Source: Ophiura sarsii
Lineage: Eukaryota > Echinodermata > Ophiuroidea > Amphilepidida > Ophiuridae
DNA: 64,000 nucleotides
NCBI GenBank assembly: GCA_035610835.1
Contig: CM069448.1
Location: 10,677,717 to 10,741,716 of the forward strand
Direction: 5' to 3'
A program made the translations under genes and the position numbers. How positions within the stretch are numbered: the stretch's first letter is position 1; each line of letters begins with the position of its first letter. The notes beneath the pieces were generated by a model. The model was not told the origin of the DNA. It worked only from the letters and a program-made list of their open reading frames with translations, and searched no databases. Of the stretch, positions 30,950 to 42,910 are shown one piece after another.

Positions 30950-31900
30950 GTTCCACATCATTGCCCTCATTGATTACTCTGTATTTGGCTGTAATCTTTA
31001 TATAATCTAAAAGATAAAATTTAGTTGGCTTTCAAATGCTGTTTATTTGATTGTGTTTACTTATCTACAATAAATGGGTTTGTGCCACTTTTATTAAAAA
31101 AAGATGCTTTTTGGAAAATGTGTCATTTTCTTCTTTAACCCTTACCCTACTAGACCATACAAAATCATACTGCCAGAAACGCAGGCATATGTGGGCAGGA
31201 AGTGGCTGCCTGCATATGCGCTGGGAGCTTAGGCCCCTTGCATTGATTCCAAATTTTGCACTTGACATGTCCAACTATTTTAACACAACCACTGTGTACT
31301 TCATGCATACAAAATATGCAACCAAGCGGGGTGAAAAATACCCAATTCTCAATTTTCTCAAATACGGGCTTCAAGATATGTGCTTGTTTGACCATGTGAG
31401 CAAACAATATCAAAACTGTGCCAGATTTCTGAAAAAAATCATCCATGTGTAAAATTGCTGTTATAAATGTTTAATGCTTTGAAGCATTTCTTTTAAAAAA
31501 ATAGCACTAATTTGACTTTCTGTGATCAACTTTAATCAAGCATATTTTTCGATAGGTTAAAGAAAATGAGACAAAACAAATGGCATTTGAAAGGTAATTT
31601 AGCCATATTGATGCTCATGTAAACGTCAATTAGTAAATACTGATTATTTTTAAAATGTGACAAATTACTCTTTCCACAAGCATTTTTTCCCTTAAAAAGT
31701 GGCACAACCCATTTTTAAGTACTAGTAATTAATCAAGCATATCGTTGGATGGGAAAAGCAATAACAATCAAACTAACGGCATTCGAAAGCCAACTAAATT
31801 ATCTTAAAGATCATATAATCATTACAGCTAATCAATGAGGGCAATGACATAAAACATGTGCACTCTTTTATTAAAGGTAAACGGTTTCAGATGGTAGTAA
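30950..31900. repeat. Array of the ~180-200 bp dispersed repeat in the spacer
   Basis: Several monomer-like blocks carry ATTTGAAAG, GTGGCACAACCC and AATCAATGAGGGCAATGAC. The stretch 31290-31560 matches, in reverse, the right-edge sequence 63640-63900. ORFs here are not credible genes. Confidence 0.55.
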
Positions 31901-32504
31901 GTATGTGCCTATAAAGTATTACTTAGGTGCCAAAGACTGGGTTTCCAGGAAAATTAAAGGCACACTCCAATACGTATCTCTCAGGCCCCGTTAAAAGTCC
32001 TCTTGAATTGCATGGCTTGTTATTTTGTTACATCTATCATTTTCAAAGTTAATTTTGTTTAAATTTGGGCAATATCCTATTTAGTGTCCTGTCACACTAT
32101 ATGCTTAAAGTTATGAAGTGAAAGGGATTAGATTCCTAGACAGGTCTGCAGCAACAATTTTATTGGACGTGCACAAGAAAAAACTGATTTCTAGAAAAAT
32201 TGAGGGCGCACTCCCATACGTATCTCTCAGCGCCCCTTGGATGAGGGTTTTGTACAGGTAACAGACCAGCAATCATGTTCAAAACTGCTGGGACACTTCC
32301 TGCATGTCCCGAGAAAACGGTGGTCCCTCCCCCTAAACTCAATGTTGGTCAATAAAAGCATCGTCCAGCAAAGCAGGTTTTGCCCACTAAGTATGCCTTT
32401 AAGCAAAATGTTAAGCAACATCTGGCTACTATGTCCCTGAATCAAGAGATGTCTGATTTTATGGTGTAAGCTTGTTTCCCTGTCCCTTAATTTGTTGTTG
32501 TTTT

Positions 32505-32675
32505 TTCTTTGTGACGTAACCGCGTATTCTACTAATTGCATCACATAACGAGCGCGCATACTCGCGACGCTGGCGTACAAACACAAGCGTTGAAAGGCGG
32601 AAGATACACACGCATGCGTCAAAGCTGCGCCTGTTCAGTTACGTCACTGTCTCGAGATGGCCAAACAGAGTATCG
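32505..32675. mobile_element. Second copy of the GACAGTGACGTAAC MITE
   Basis: It shares GACGTAAC...GCGTATTCTACT, GCTGCGCCTGTT and GTTACGTCACTGTC with 26550-26735. Its left end is less complete. Confidence 0.65.
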
Positions 32676-32878
32676 TGTCCCAACAGGTTTTATAACAAGA
32701 TTGAGGGATGATCCCCTACTCTGAACGATAATGTCTACAATTATTTAACATGTTCAGGGTGAAGAGTCTGAATATACGGGACCAACAGCTTTAGGTGACT
32801 CTCCGAACCACGGCGCACTACATTCACTGTATAGACCTGTACATTGTATATACAGAGAATGAGAATGAGGAGAAATTC

Positions 32879-33768
32879 TACACTCTAAATGTGAAAGAGT
32901 AAAAAATCACACTAAATTTTGAGTGAATATGATTTAACTCTAATCGAGTGGGTTTTAGCTCTGAAAGAGCGAACAAATGTTCCAGCTATTCACTCTCACA
33001 TCAGAGTGATGTCCACTCGCTATACAGAGTGGCTCGAACACCGCTCTTTTCTAGAGTGAACACTATGGCTCGTGTGCCAAGTGGCTAATAACCTGTTATC
33101 GCTCTTTTGGAGTGGACTATTAGCCAATCAGGAACCCAGGAAATCGCACAAAGATGGCGGACAATGTCGTGTCCGCGTGTGTGGAGAGTGGAGTGCTAAA
33201 ACAAAGAGGATTTATTGAAGAAATAGACGACATTTTTAACGGTGAGTACATTGTATGCATGTGTACATGTAGCCTGATGTAGGTCATATCTCATAGCAAG
33301 TTACAGACAAAATCTAGAGAACGTAAGGACGACATAAATGCACTATATATAGTATACATTGTGATGAAGACACACAGTCATGTAAATAGGCCGAACACAT
33401 AGAGCTGCCATGTCGTCTGCCAATACAAGCTTAGCTCTTTATCACTCAAAGGCTTGCGCTGCATGGTCTTTTTGGTATGTGTATGCTTTCAATCACCTCC
33501 GCATAAACTGTACTCACTGCTAAATTTCAACTATTTCTTCACCAAATCCACTTTGTTTTAGGCTGTAAACATGATGCAAAAGAGTGAAAAACAGCTCAAA
33601 AGGAGTGATTTTTTGGAGATGGGATGACCACTCGTTTAGAGTGAATTTCACTCTCCCAAAAGAGCTCGCAAATTCACTCTTTTGGAAGAGTAAACTTCAC
33701 TCAAAACGATTGGTCACTCAGTTGGCTCTTTGTAGTGAAATTTCACTCTTTAACAATTAGAGTGTACA
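32879..33768. mobile_element. TIR element rich in ACTCT/AGAGT motifs
   Basis: The ends are TACACTCTAAATGTGAAAGA and mirrored TACACTCTAATTGTTAAAGA. Both subterminal regions (32880-33070 and 33580-33768) are packed with AGAGTGAA / TTCACTCT words in both orientations. The ~500-bp middle holds a first-exon-like ORF at 33154-33241. The superfamily is not identified. Confidence 0.65.
33154..33241 (+). CDS. First-exon-like ORF inside the ACTCT-rich TIR element
   Basis: ATG in a strong context (AAAGATGGCGG) opens 29 codons, MADNVVSACVESGVLKQRG then FIEEIDDIFN, up to AACG/GTGAGT, a perfect splice donor in phase 1. The G+C- and CpG-richer codons stand out. It could be exon 1 of the element's own gene or a captured host exon. 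I found no partner exon. It does not splice in frame to the right kinase acceptor (a stop results). Confidence 0.4.
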
Positions 33769-34498
33769 AATAGGCGACGAAACACACACCCTGTTTTACA
33801 GGCGGACGGACTTGTCAAGTAGGGTCGGTCGGTCTGGGTTTTTCTTCTTTTTTATTTAAAAAAAGAAAATTTAAACTAAAATGTCACTCAAATCTGCAAA
33901 AATCAGGAATTGTTTAAAAATGTGTGAACAAAATTTTCGACAGATTTTAGGCCAAAAAACGGATGATTTTACACAATTTGACAAAAAAGAATCCTTAAAA
34001 AACTCGCAAAAGTGGGTCGGTCAGCTCCATAAAACAGGGGGGTGTTCCTCGCTTTACATCTAATTATCAGCTTAAGCCACGGAAATAGAATCCGATAACT
34101 AAACCTAACTGAATTAAGATGTGATTGTAGGATTTCTGACCTAGGGCTAGATAGTCCGAAATTTTGGGGTAAGGTGACAATAAAGAGAAACCCTGTTCTA
34201 CGGGCAAACAGACCTATGCAATGGGTTGGTTGGTCGGGTGATTTTTTTAAACTCCCCTTGAAAAAGACCGCTCGGCCACCTCTACCTAATGCTTTTTCAT
34301 TCCTCAAGCTCCGTCCACACGAACTGAACCACTGCGTAAGGTATACGTGTTACAGGAGTGATGACTTTTATAAGCTTAGTTTACGTTATAATAATAATGT
34401 AATTAAATACGTAACATGGCTTGGATCATAATATAATAATTTAATATAATAAAGTTTGAAGTATAATAAGCTTATTATTATTATAAAATGTATCAAAC

Positions 34499-34546
34499 CT
34501 GATCAAACCGGGGTTTATTCAGTTGAAATGGAGGACAGGCTGCCAT
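34499..34546 (-). CDS. SFXN5: Sideroflexin-5-like exon 1 with start codon
   Basis: ATG at 34546 encodes MAACPPFQLNKPRFDQ. The PPFQL-KPRF motif matches the N-terminus of sideroflexin-5, and the phase-0 end joins GTFLGRYKH of exon 2. The donor is CAG/GTTTGA, weaker than consensus. The four exons give about 92 residues of a protein that is normally ~320-340 long. All transmembrane segments are missing from the window, because the left palindrome arm begins 670 bp after exon 4. Confidence 0.78.
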
Positions 34547-34638
34547 GTTCTGTTGTGATTTCAAGTAGTCCTTGCCCTTGAATGGAATGGGGTTTTTCTA
34601 TAGCCTTTTGTTTTTTGTATTGAATACACAGGCCGGCC

Positions 34639-34935
34639 GTCTAAAAAACAAAATTTCCCAGGCATGCAGGTCATCTGGCTGCTCAACCAGGGAGTCTGGG
34701 CAGTATTAGCAGTGTTACCAAATTACATGCTATATTGGACCAATTTAGCCAGTATAAAAGTAGCCCAATGTACAGGGTGTCCCAGAAAACCTGCCCGTCG
34801 TCTAAAAAACAAGATTTCCCAGGTCAACTGGCTCAACTCAACCGGGCAGTCAGCAGTGTTACCAAATTACATGCTATATTGGACCAATTTAGCCAGTATA
34901 AAAGTAATACAGGGTGTCCCAGAAAACCTGCAAAT
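34639..34935. repeat. Tandem duplication of ~140-160 bp, including one transposon end
   Basis: GTCTAAAAAACA recurs at 34639 and 34800, and CAGGGTGTCCCAGAAAACC at 34773 and 34910. The copies differ by small indels. One copy of the TIR is therefore solitary. Confidence 0.8.
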
Positions 34936-36133
34936 TATTTTGAAGGAGCTCTATTTTTACTTTTAACACAGTGAATTACAATCGTGTTTGCATATTCTGG
35001 AAACTTTAAATGATCTCCATTTTTTATTTATGACATAAAATCCAAGATGTCACCGGTTTTAACGAGAGGCGTGTCGACCGATTCCGATTTCATAGAAATT
35101 GACAGTGTGGCAGGGCAGTACTGAACAATAAATATGTATTTTATTAATAATTGTTGGTCAATGATTTAAATATTTCAAAATTTAAGATAATAATAATGCA
35201 AAAGTCTAAATAGTTTAATCAACCTTGCTTCGGGAAATTCAAAATAAAATACTGGATTTTGCTACTTCATATAGGCCCTTCACAATTGATTTTGAGTTTC
35301 CTGTTGCAGATTTTGATAAATGGATGAGGTTACTTTTAATTATTAATTATTAATTATTTTCTTTATTTTCATGTTTTAGTGGTTGAAACTGATGTCACAA
35401 ATATTTTGCCCGTTTGACTGGCATAGGTATTTTACTGGCTTTACCTTTACTCACCCATGATTGCTTTTATTATGAATTACAACCATGTTTTTTTTTATTC
35501 ACCCTGGAGGTGATCAGAGTCCAAAAATATACAAGATTTGCTATTAAACTCTCGGTTTAAAAGGAAAAGATGCAAAATCAAATAATTAAATAATTTGCCA
35601 TTTTCAATTTTGGACGAGGAAACTCAAAATCAATTGTGAAGGGCCTTAACAGAAAGTCTGATGAAGAGACTTATACGGTTTATGCTACATAGCAATGTAG
35701 TGGTTTAACAAATTGGTTGAATTGAACTGGTTTTCGATGTATCCCCTTGATCACGCGTGATTTCAAAACCAATTTAACAATGTCGATTATTAATTCACAT
35801 GCAATGTTTTTTTGGAGAAGGCTTCTAAAATCTATGAACATGATTGCAATCCATGGTGAGAAAGTGAAACTAAACGCTGTCAATATTAGATCAAGTTTTG
35901 TGAACTGGGCTGTGACAATAACCATCATTTTCAGGTTTTCGACATACCTATCATTACATAATTATGGGCATCATATTTGAAAACAGATTAACCAATCTTA
36001 ATTGTAATTTTACCACGTTAATGTGGAGATCTTAAGATTTCCAGAATGTTTATAAAACATGATTAAAATCCATGGCTTACAAGTCAAACTAGAGCTCTGT
36101 CAAAATAAGTTGCAGGATTTCTGGGACACCCTG
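34910..36133. mobile_element. TA-flanked 1.2 kb element with CAGGGTGTCCCAGAAA ends
   Basis: CAGGGTGTCCCAGAAAACCT at 34910 is mirrored (…TTTCTGGGACACCCTG) to 36133, with TA at both flanks. It is a mariner-like end type. The interior holds a second element (35274-35645) and no recognisable transposase. Confidence 0.75.
35274..35645. mobile_element. Nested foldback element inside 34910-36133
   Basis: GGCCCTTCACAATTGATTTT at 35274 is mirrored by AAAATCAATTGTGAAGGGCC ending at 35645, with further symmetry (GAGTTTCCT). It is 372 bp and non-coding. Confidence 0.75.
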
Positions 36134-36253
36134 TATAAATTTCCACTCGAGCGATTTCCAATAGGCTGGCAACCTTGTGTTTACTTGATGGGAAATTCCC
36201 TGAATAAATATACCACTCACCACTTTTACCAGTTTACCACACACACATGTATA

Positions 36254-36594
36254 AGGGAGTGTTCATAAATACTTTGGTGGGGGGGGGGGGGTGGGGGGTT
36301 GGAAAATATGAGGGGGGGGGGGGGGCCAACCAAAAAAAAGGTTCTTAAAAGGGGGGGGGTCAGGGAAAAAAGTGCTTGTATAGGGGGGGGGGTCCTAAAA
36401 AAGGTTGGTATTTTTGTTATATAACGTGAACAGACGGGGGGGGGGGGGGGGGTCAACAAAAAAAAAGGTTCTTGAAAGGGGGGGTCAAGAAAAAACCCCA
36501 CCCTATTTGGGGGGGGGGGGTCCAAAAAAAAAAGATGTCCATGGCTCAATTGTTTCCAACCACCCCCACCAAAGTATTTATGAACACTCCCTAA
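36254..36594. mobile_element. G-rich foldback MITE
   Basis: The ends are GGGAGTGTTCATAAATACTT and its exact mirror. Between them the + strand is almost a ladder of G runs of 8-16 separated by AAAAA-type spacers, so strong G-quadruplex potential sits inside a hairpin-forming element. Confidence 0.8.
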
Positions 36595-36989
36595 TACTAC
36601 AAGGAAGTCAGACGAAAAACAACTCTACACTAGTTTATGGGTGGACGGCCACGACATTGATACAGTTCCAGAGTACAGTACATGATGCAGCATCAGGGCG
36701 ACTTCAAGCATGCTTCATTCAAGACAAGGGACATTAGGTAACCATGTACCAGGCAAGGCCAATATAAACACATACAGCACTGAGCCAGGAAGTTGTGAAT
36801 ATTTCAGGGTAAGCTTATGATTAGATTGTTACATGACGTTTTATAAGATTACTAGGCGGTCACCCGGGTTTGGCGGTTCTCGGGTTTGTAGCTACTTCCC
36901 TGGATGGATGGGGATTATGGATGATTAATTACTGCACTTTTGCTGTTCCACCACACTTACAATCGACAGAACTTAAAAATTCGACCCCT

Positions 36990-37170
36990 AGATGACCTTT
37001 GACCCCGGACGACCCAAGAAAAGCAAAGGCGTTTTATTTTTTCCACGCTCGACTCGCATTCGGGCTTCCCGTCCCCGAGTTTAAGCCCGATCAGACAAAC
37101 TTTGAAAATTCGACTATTATACGACCTTTGACCCCGGACGACCCAAGAAAAGCAAAGCCGTTTCTATACA
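36990..37170. repeat. Two-copy 132-bp repeat
   Basis: GACCTTTGACCCCGGACGAC followed by CCAAGAAAAGCAAAG occurs at 36991 and 37123. I do not recognise the family. 37231-38050 holds a C-rich stretch and a poly-G at 37802-37817 but nothing else I can name. Confidence 0.75.
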
Positions 37171-38054
37171 ATTTTCACAACACCAAAGTAATACCCAATA
37201 AACCCCTGGCCCCCAACGCAACATAAAGTTGGTAACCATGATAGTTTTTCATTCATTCATTTTCATTCATTTTATTATTTCCATCATAAAAAACAATCAA
37301 TTAGAATAACATTAAAATAAACGATGGAGGAGATGCAACAAAAGGCAAAGCCTGTGGAGGTGTTGCACCAGGCGCGTAGCCAGCATTGTCATTCCCCCTC
37401 CTTCCCCCTTCTTTCTCTCTTTTCTCCCCTTCTTCTCGTCCCCATTTTCCCGCTTCGCCGTCCCCATTTTAGGTGTCCCCCCCCACTGGCTACGCTACTG
37501 TGTTGCACCACCTTTACAAGGAAAATATGCATAATCAAAAAAGAAGAAAACCAAACTCACACACAAACATCAACACATCACACACACCCCAACTAACAAG
37601 GAAACAAGGAACAAGTATGTCATGAAATCAACACGATATAAAAATTCCATTGAAATGGACTGGGGGCGATCCAAAAGAAAGAAGCATGTTTTGTAACCAT
37701 TTTCTGAAGCATCTGTTGCAAACCAAAATACCAGGAAATGGTGTTGTACCGTATGTATTTTCCATAATTCAAATCAAAACACCCCAGTCCAAAATAGTAC
37801 AGGGGGGGGGGGGGGGGTACCGTCTGAAGAACAATCTAGGTATATGACATTGTACTTGGTCTGAAGCGTTTGGTTCAGGAATTGCTATAATACTAATTAA
37901 AATGGCATTCTGCGATCATGGTTATCCATATTGACATTTCATTAAATCAACCCAGGAATTATTATTATATATTATATAACCTGAAACTCAAACATCCACA
38001 ACTAACCACTTACTGTATTAGACAACCCCCAACAATTGGGAGATTTCTCCTTAA

Positions 38055-38451
38055 AGGGACATTAAGTGGTGTTGAAAAGTTTAAATGTTTAAAAATTTAC
38101 TTCAGAATTCAAGATGAACATTAAAAATCGCCATTATTGTTGTTTCTACTAACAAAAAACACAGCAAAACTAGATTAAAACAATATCATCGCTATTTATT
38201 GAAAAACGCCCTCTATGCAAATTTGGTTCGCGTTATGTATCACGCGTACTGCACGGGGATACTGTCGGACGTAAAATGCTGGTCCCGCGGGACCAGCATT
38301 TTTTGAATCAACGTTTTCTGGTACAAAGAGAGCTGATTTGTCTTAATCCTTATAGGTGTAAGTTCATACATGTAATACAATTATAAAAATAAACTAATCA
38401 GTTTTTATCATAATTGAGGGTGCTGCCTCCAACACATCTCTTAGTGTCCCT
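38055..38451. mobile_element. TTAA-flanked MITE, relative of 2743-3081
   Basis: TTAA-AGGGACATTAAGTG starts the element, and CTTAGTGTCCCT-TTAA ends it. Internal identity with 2743-3081 includes ATTCAAGATGAACATTAAAA and ACCAGCATTTTTTGAATCAA. It has an extra CG-rich block in the middle. Confidence 0.75.
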
Positions 38452-38455
38452 TTAA

Positions 38456-40314
38456 TGGTCAAACCATCTGTGATCAAATAAGATAAGCTATCTCTCTGTG
38501 GGGAGTCTAATAAACATCTCTCTAAATGAATCATCAACTTCTATGCATCAACTAAACAATAGCTTTGACTCCAGCACATACTGCGGGTACTGTTAAAATA
38601 AACTGCATAGGTGCATGTAATTTACAAAGACTACAAACATGGCGGCCCCCACTAATGTCTAGAAAGACCTAAATGTGCAAGTTTTTGCAATCCCATGCTA
38701 TAGGGTGGCTTCGCCCAAAAAAACCATTTTAATAATTACGATATCATTCCGATGTCATTTGATCACATCAACTCTTTTTAATATGATAAAGCTATATTTA
38801 CTAAATGGGATTAAAAATGCAACATGAAGATGTCATGATAGATTACAATTGATTTTTTAGATATAACACGAGGTTCTCTTTGAGAGATACGTATGGGAGT
38901 GCGCCCTCAATTATCCTGGAAATCAGTTTTTTTGCATCAAAGTAATACTTGGCATACTAACTACCATCTGAAACAGTTTACCAACATTCGCCGTTTATCA
39001 TATAAAATGTCATGATTTTCTTAGTTTCGATATGATCATATAAATCGAAACTCAGTTGCTGAATTCGGAAGTTATGCATCGCGGGGGGGGGGGGGGTCGC
39101 ACTCTCAAAAATAACTTTTAGGAGCCTATCATATATGTACCATTGTGATTACGTAATGAGATAGACTGTGGAATGGGGTCCACCGGCGCGGTACTTCTGT
39201 TAAATCTCATTGATCACCCCACTCTATTTCTCCCACTTTAGAGAAAGACGTGGCTGCTATTTCATAAAAGTTATGATGAATCATTAAAAGTTATGAGCGC
39301 ATCTTACACTGATGTTCAAGAATATTTGTTGATCTTCATGAAATAGGACCAAGATCTAAATGAAGACCTGGATTTTCCTTTATAAGGCCAAACAAAGAAG
39401 AAGGTCTGTCTCAGAAACATTGTGCAATAAAGCTATAAGTGCTGTGCTTTTTCTTTCTTTTTTTTAGAAAATAGGCTATGAGGTATGCGATTTTTTTTTT
39501 ACTTACGGAGAACTTTTTTTAAATTAAAAAAAAAAATGTTTTAAAAAAAATTCCCCCTCCCCCAAAAAAAAAAGAAGAAAAAAAAGAAAAGTTTTTTAGC
39601 CCCCAGCGCATCGACCTACGCACCGTAGCTCATTTCACATACCTATGCGGGCGGGCTTCGGAGACGGACCTTTTTCTTTGTTTGGCCTAAACATTAATTT
39701 GGGAAGTATTTGTAAGCAGATCTTGGCTTAGAACTTTGCTTAAGAGGATATTAAAGAATCCCTCTTCAATTAAGAATAATTTAAACTATATCATGAATTA
39801 GCCCCATTTTGTGCACACCATCCTAAACGAGTATATGTTTTCCTGACCCTGTTATATTATCAACTAAATATATAGTCACTTCCAAATTGGCAAGATATAC
39901 ACAGTTTTTTCTTGACGAGATTATTCAGCAGTAGCAGATCACGCGATTCACAACAACCACATCAACTGTGAAATGCTGAAATCCTTGCAAAGGAGAGTGA
40001 TGGGCTAAGTACTCGCAGAATATAGTAAGCCATCTGGATCAGAAAGAGGGAAGACGGCGATGAAGGAGCCCACCAACAGAGTCATGTTTTGACCGGTATA
40101 ATCCTAACATGTCCCCGACAGTGGATCCTAGGAAAGGAAAGTCAAGTCATTTACCATCATCATTTGTGAGGAAGAATCAACCATGACTCTCAAAATGGTC
40201 AAAAGGATCAGTATAATTGGTTTTGACAAAAGAATCTGTTTTATATTTTTCTGCACTAATTCCAGCGCACATAGGCAATTTTAGCATATATGTGTCACGC
40301 ATATGTTCAATGTT
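38456..40314. other. Spacer DNA without recognisable genes
   Basis: I see no credible exons. It contains a short repeated phrase, GAGATACGTATGGGAGTGCG (38884), that also occurs reversed at 32205-32230 and partly at 31965-31985. There is also a poly-G at 39083-39096 and A/T homopolymer-rich DNA at 39480-39600. Confidence 0.6.
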
Positions 40315-41640
40315 GCGTAATGCTAGCCTTTATGCATGCCAATTGTGTATCAATTCGCTGTTGTCAATTTGAGGGATGCAAGTTTTTCAGGCTTTTGTCT
40401 GTAATTGACCGAACTGTAGTGACCTAATGACAACCAAAGAGAGATGACACTATTCAGGCTTTTGCCATAATTCAGGTTTTTTTCTAACCCCAAAATATAC
40501 CAAAAGTTTCCTTCAATTTTTGCCTTTTTAGAATTTTAATGTGTGCACATTGTTGTGTCATATACATGTATAATGTTTATTTTCCCATCATTTCATGTGA
40601 CATACTGAAGAATGGTTTTCTTGGTGCTGTAAGAATGAGAAATTTAGCACAACATGATGTTTTTGGTGTTTGTTGCTTTGTTTGGGTGTTTTCACAATCA
40701 TTCATAGCTGCACGGAAAGCAATGCACAAATATGTTGTGCAAGTAAACATTTCATGTGAAGAAACTCATGTTCAGAAATGTATTAGAATTGTACAGATTT
40801 TGAGAAAATGGTGCACTTAAAAATCTCCACTGTTTTTGATGAAACCTTGTTAATTGTGACCCTTGTTTATTCAGACCCTTGTTTATTATGCAAGTCATTA
40901 GTAAAATAGCAGGAAAAACCCCTGAGAAAATGGTGCACTTAAAAATCTCCCACTATTTCAATGAACCCTAGTTAATTGTGACGCTGGTTATTCAGACGTT
41001 ATGCAAGTCCTATTAATAGCAGGGTAAAACCCTGGAAAAATCCCAAGCTCATGAACCTTTGTTAATTCACCTTGCTGTTTTCTGAGATGTTAAATGGAGC
41101 ATAATAGAAAGGTTTTCATGCATAACCAGGCCTGTAAAGAAATAGTATTTGTTTGAGAACAATATTTTTAATTCTTTAAATGGAAAGGGTGACCTTTTTT
41201 TTGGAAAGGGTGACCTTTTTATTCTGTAAATGGAAAGGGTGGCAGGATAACATTTGAAGTGTACAAGCCTGTGATTTTATTATTAAACTTTTATAAATTG
41301 AAAGCACTGTTGAAAGCCGCTTTTTATCTTTCTTTTTTATAAGAGGGGGGGGGGGGGGGGGGGGGGGGTGCCAGTATTCTGCCCAACAAAGTATTTTTTG
41401 CACTTTCGTAAACTGAGATGTAAAGGGAAAACAAACTGTTTCATAATTTGTTCTTAAAATCATTGATAGCAAGAATTCTAAGTATTTCAAATGTGTTTGT
41501 TTTCAAGTAAATTGAAACAACCATTTCAATAAACATGTTTTTAGGTTGACATTGTGTAATGGTACAGTGCCCATCAATTACAGCTATTTGAAAACAAAAG
41601 TGTGACGTCAACATACATTGCAGTTCAAGGGCAGAGTAGA

Positions 41641-42025
41641 TACACTCTTAGAAAAAATGGTTCGTTTAAGAACCCTTTTTTGTCCCGCGGGGAGCACCTT
41701 TTGGCCTAAAAGGTTCTAAAAAGAACCTTAGAATGGTTCTTTGAAGAACTTTCAAATTTTAAATAAGACATAAAGGTATATTTACTTTTTTGTTTTTATG
41801 TAATATGCAAATTCAAGAGAAATGTAAACAAATTTAGTCCTTTTCAACTGTTAAAAATAATTTCTTCTTGGCTAAAAACATTTTTTACCGTTTTACCAAG
41901 AACCATTGAGGGTTCTCCATAATTTTTCCCCAAAAGGTTCTTGAAGCTTGAGGAACCATTTTCTTGGCTAAAGAACCCTTTTAGAACCTTTTTTGGTTCT
42001 AAAAGGAACCCAATGAAATTTCTAT
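41641..42025. mobile_element. Right-only element with ACACTCTTAGAAAAA end and GGTTCTAAAA repeats
   Basis: It begins TACACTCTTAGAAAAAATGG. It has multiple AAGAACC / GGTTCTT words in both orientations near both ends, typical of a foldback MITE family. The left arm has different sequence at this site (20780-20890). Confidence 0.6.
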
Positions 42026-42379
42026 AGGGGGGGGGGGGTGTGAGGGGGGGGGGGGGTAGTTCTATAATTTGATTTGGAAAGTTTGAGCCACCAGAATATT
42101 GTACCAGGAATATACCAGCTCAGGTAGTACCAGGAGTATACCAGATCACAATTTAAGGATGCATCACACTATCAGTCAGCTCAATTTGTAGCTAAAATTG
42201 GACAACATTTCAAAAAACTGAACTCGTAAAAATTTTGCAATGAAAGTATCATTGATTTACCAGTATACAGATTTTGCTACCAGTACCCATTTTTGCGACA
42301 CAATCCCATACCCACTTCTGTACTGATTACTGAAGTAAACACCCTGTGCTTTGGTATTCTTTTAGCTACAGGGTGTCCC

Positions 42380-42900
42380 ATTTAAAAGGGTGCATATTTC
42401 ATGTCATACTCATAATTCACTAGATTTCAGTATTTGGCATTAATAATTACATCAGCTCGTAGATAATTTAGTTGACTTTCAAATGCTGTTTATTCAATTG
42501 TAATTGCTTTTACCAATCCAACAATGTGCTTCTTCACGGGTATGGTACTTCAAAACGGATTGTGTCACTTTTTAGTTTTAAAAATTGCGGAAAGATTGAT
42601 TTTGCTCATATAATATTCAGTATGTCCATATGACCTCCAAGATAACTGGATTAACTTTCAAATGCTATTTGTTTTGTCGCATTTGCTTTATCCTAACACT
42701 AACAGTCAAATTTGTGCCATTTTTACGAAGAATTCTGTTTGATTGCTCATGGTTAAACAAGCATATTTTTGGATATTCAAAATCAAATTTGACAAAACAA
42801 ACTGTGTCTAATGGTAATTTACTTATACTGAAGCTCATGCAAATGTCAAATACAAATATCAAAACAACATATTCCTTAAGAACTATCTTTTTCTAAAAGT
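42380..42900. repeat. Array of the ~180-200 bp dispersed repeat, upstream of the right gene
   Basis: This is the mirror of 19900-20420. It contains the same CTTTCAAATG / GTGCCA marks and is colinear with it, so it predates the duplication. Confidence 0.6.
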
Positions 42901-42910
42901 GGCAACAGCC

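Noticed and set aside
36226..36549. Proline-rich - strand ORF
   Set aside because: It is produced by the G-run core of the foldback MITE. Composition is the only reason it stays open.
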